From assembly GCA_002401545.1 (NCBI GenBank), contig NVTJ01000154.1:1-7704 (forward strand): DNA of 7,704 nt, in the 5' to 3' direction. Source of the DNA: Alphaproteobacteria bacterium. GTDB taxonomy: Bacteria; Pseudomonadota; Alphaproteobacteria; Sphingomonadales; Emcibacteraceae. The position numbers were made by a program, and so were the translations under genes. The notes beneath the pieces are model-generated. The model was not told where the DNA came from, made no database searches, and worked only from the letters and a program-made list of their open reading frames with translations. Positions 5,987 to 7,704 of this stretch are shown one piece after another (within the stretch, counting starts at the first letter, position 1; each line of letters opens with the position of its first letter).

Positions 5987-6424
5987 ATGTGGCGATGTAT
6001 TTTTGCAACACTAATCATTAACAATTTGTTAATATTTTCAAGCGTTTCCGCAGAAACGAAAGCATATGTTACAGTTGAATCCTGCCGTATCTTAACGACA
6101 CATATTCCCCGTGATGACGTGAATTACAAAGCCGGCGTGGATGTGCGGGGCAGATCGGTGAAACCTGCGGATTTGTCGCCGACGGCTGATTTTGGCTTAA
6201 AGGATAAAATTTCTTTCCTGCTGATTCTTGATGTTGCCGAAGAAAACAGGGGCAGTGGGAATTCTCAGCAACAGTTTCAGGATCATCCCGGCCTTGAGGG
6301 AAGAATAAATCTGGGCGAAATCGTGATAAAAGACGGTAATGTGACCCTTGATGGCAAACCCTTAGGCAGCCAGAATCGACAGGAGTTGAGTGAATTTTGC
6401 CAGAAAAGCAAATTTCTACAGTAA
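5987..6424 (+). CDS. Small secreted protein of unknown function, two cysteines
   Basis: A 145-residue protein that I cannot assign to a named family. Residues 1-22 form a clear signal peptide: MWR, a hydrophobic stretch, then SVSA with cleavage expected before ETK. The mature ~123 residues contain only two cysteines, C33 (VESCRIL) near the start and C138 (SEFCQK) near the end, well placed for one periplasmic disulfide joining the termini. The middle has HIPRDDVNYKAGVDVRGRSVKPADL (38-62), which reminds me of conserved hypothetical proteins in other alphaproteobacteria; this is memory, not a search. Next come a hydrophobic strand, FLLILDVAEE, and a strand-turn-strand tail, INLGEIVIKDGNVTLDGKPLG (107-127). 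There are no catalytic motifs. It stands alone behind an AT-rich region and 67 bases before proS. Confidence 0.82.
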   Translation: MWRCIFATLIINNLLIFSSVSAETKAYVTVESCRILTTHIPRDDVNYKAGVDVRGRSVKPADLSPTADFGLKDKISFLLILDVAEENRGSGNSQQQFQDHPGLEGRINLGEIVIKDGNVTLDGKPLGSQNRQELSEFCQKSKFLQ

Positions 6425-6426
6425 CG

Positions 6427-6466
6427 ATCTAGTAATAACCGGACGGGGCGTCTATAAAAACTAGAT
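6427..6466 (+). repeat. Nested dyads between the secreted-protein gene and proS
   Basis: ATCTAGT (6427-6433) and ACTAGAT (6460-6466) are exact 7-bp inverted repeats. Between them GACG-GGG-CGTC (6442-6452) forms a smaller hairpin. There is no T-tract, so it is a poor intrinsic terminator. It could be an operator or leader hairpin for proS, or chance. TCTATAAAA (6451-6459) inside it is loosely -10-like. Confidence 0.35.
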
Positions 6467-6491
6467 TATTTGATTTATTAAGGTTATTGCC

Positions 6492-7704
6492 ATGCGTCTT
6501 TCGTCCTCATTTATGCCCACGCTTAAAGAAAATCCGGCGGAGGCCCAGATCACATCCCACCGTTTGATGCTGCGGGCCGGGCTGATCCGTCAAACCAGCG
6601 CCGGGATATACATCTGGCTGCCGCTGGGGCTTCGGGTGCTGCGCAAGATTGAACAGATCGTTCGTGAGGAACAGGACCGGGCCGGGGCGCAGGAAATCCT
6701 GATGCCGACCATACAGCCAGCGGAACTTTGGCAGGAAAGTGGGCGTTATGAAGCGTACGGCAAGGAAATGCTGCGGATAACCGACCGTCACGGGCGGGAA
6801 ATGCTTTACGGGCCAACCAATGAGGAAATGATCACGGACCTGTTTCGCGGCGATGTAAAATCCTATAAAGACCTGCCGATCAACCTCTATCATATTCAGT
6901 GGAAATTTCGTGATGAAGTCCGCCCCCGCTTTGGCATTATGCGGGGCCGTGAATTCCTCATGAAGGATAACTACAGTTTTGATATTTCGCCGGAAGCCGG
7001 CCGCATTTCCTATAATAAGATGTATGTGGCTTACCTGCGCACTTTTGCCCGCATGGGGCTGGTGGCGATTCCTGTGCAGGCGGATACGGGTGCCATTGGC
7101 GGTGACCTTAGCCATGAATTCCAGATTCTGGCAGAAACCGGGGAAAGCACGCTTTATTATGACAAGGAAATCGAGAATTTTGAGCTGGACAGCCTGACCG
7201 GTGATATTGAGACGGCGACCATTGAAAAGTTGCAAAGCCTTTATGCCATGGAGGAAGAAAAACATGACCCGGAAAACTGTCTGGTAACAGCCGAAAACCT
7301 GCGCAAGGCAAAGGGCATTGAAGTCGGGCATATTTTCTTCTTTGGCACCAAATATTCTGAAAGTATGAATGCCAAAGTTACCGGACCGGCTGGTAATCTG
7401 ATCCCGGTGGAAATGGGGTCATACGGTGTCGGGGTTTCCCGCCTTGTGGGGGCATTGATTGAGGCCAACCATGATGACAATGGCATTATCTGGCCTGAAC
7501 CTGTGGCTCCCTATAAGGTGGGCCTGATTAATCTGCGCATCAAGGATGAGGACTGTACGGCAGCCTGCGACAAGATATATCAGCAATTGGTGGCTGCGGG
7601 GGTAGAGGTCTTATATGATGACCGGGATATGGGGGCGGGGGGTAAATTTGCCGATATGGATCTTTTCGGCCTGCCGTGGCAGTTGATTGTTGGTCCGCGC
7701 GGTT
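6492..7704 (+). CDS. proS: Prolyl-tRNA synthetase, short (alphaproteobacterial) type, 3' partial
   Basis: Class II aminoacyl-tRNA synthetase that charges tRNA-Pro with proline, in the cytoplasm. The first 404 residues are present and the frame is still open at the window end. The short type is about 430-440 residues, so perhaps 30-40 are missing. Class II motif 1 is around residues 35-60 (SAGIYIWLPLGLRVLRKIE). Motif 2 is at 139-163 (FRDEVRPRFGIMRGREFLMKDNYSF) and motif 3 at 311-324 (YGVGVSRLVGALIE). The anticodon-binding domain starts near 340 and includes YDDRDMGAGGKF (375-386). Only about 150 residues separate motifs 2 and 3, so the large editing insertion of E. coli-type ProS is absent or reduced to a short remnant (about 215-275). 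The start ATG has a weak TAAGG ribosome site (6479-6483) and matches the family N-terminus MRLSSSFMPTLKE. Confidence 0.96.
   Translation, partial: MRLSSSFMPTLKENPAEAQITSHRLMLRAGLIRQTSAGIYIWLPLGLRVLRKIEQIVREEQDRAGAQEILMPTIQPAELWQESGRYEAYGKEMLRITDRHGREMLYGPTNEEMITDLFRGDVKSYKDLPINLYHIQWKFRDEVRPRFGIMRGREFLMKDNYSFDISPEAGRISYNKMYVAYLRTFARMGLVAIPVQADTGAIGGDLSHEFQILAETGESTLYYDKEIENFELDSLTGDIETATIEKLQSLYAMEEEKHDPENCLVTAENLRKAKGIEVGHIFFFGTKYSESMNAKVTGPAGNLIPVEMGSYGVGVSRLVGALIEANHDDNGIIWPEPVAPYKVGLINLRIKDEDCTAACDKIYQQLVAAGVEVLYDDRDMGAGGKFADMDLFGLPWQLIVGPRG

Noticed and set aside
1..7704. CRISPR arrays, insertion sequences, phage genes, toxin-antitoxin pairs or defence genes
   Set aside because: I saw no spaced repeats, transposase motifs, att-like repeats at a tRNA, or recognisable defence domains. 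The ankyrin gene alone is not enough to call such a system.

Overview
The window looks like an ordinary chromosomal segment of an alphaproteobacterium of moderate GC content. Three things support this: the ispH-thrB-rnhA gene order, the protein-kinase-like (alternative) form of ThrB, and a prolyl-tRNA synthetase of the short type without the full editing insertion. The order or family within the class cannot be fixed from sequence alone. Every supported gene lies on the + strand. The open frames I examined on the - strand are antisense shadows of these genes.

Layout. Positions 1-825 hold the C-terminal part of a 67K-type signal peptide peptidase SppA, which runs in from outside the window. 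Its stop overlaps the likely start of ispH (815-1762). Next come thrB (1765-2730), rnhA (2727-3164, sharing 4 bases with thrB) and an ankyrin-repeat gene (3179-3844). The tight spacing suggests one co-transcribed run of five genes: membrane proteolysis, isoprenoid precursor synthesis, threonine synthesis, R-loop/RNA-primer removal and a protein-interaction module. After a 66-base gap with a small dyad comes an exported YwrD-like gamma-glutamyltransferase (3911-5680), closed by a long hairpin terminator with 26-bp perfect arms (5689-5744).

Positions 5745-5986 are AT-rich and carry no protein gene, but hold a more GC-rich patch with nested inverted repeats that could be a structured RNA or leader. 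A small secreted protein of unknown function follows (5987-6424). After a 67-base gap with a dyad, the window ends inside proS (6492-7704, partial at the 3' end).

The genes are mostly housekeeping and do not form one pathway. I found no defence system, mobile element, CRISPR array, tRNA or rRNA, and no clear evidence of a new multi-gene system. The points most worth a second look are an exact 59-bp in-frame repeat at the very start of the window (1-59 = 325-383), the possible structured RNA at 5795-5910, the unassigned secreted two-cysteine protein, and the unusually long terminator hairpin.
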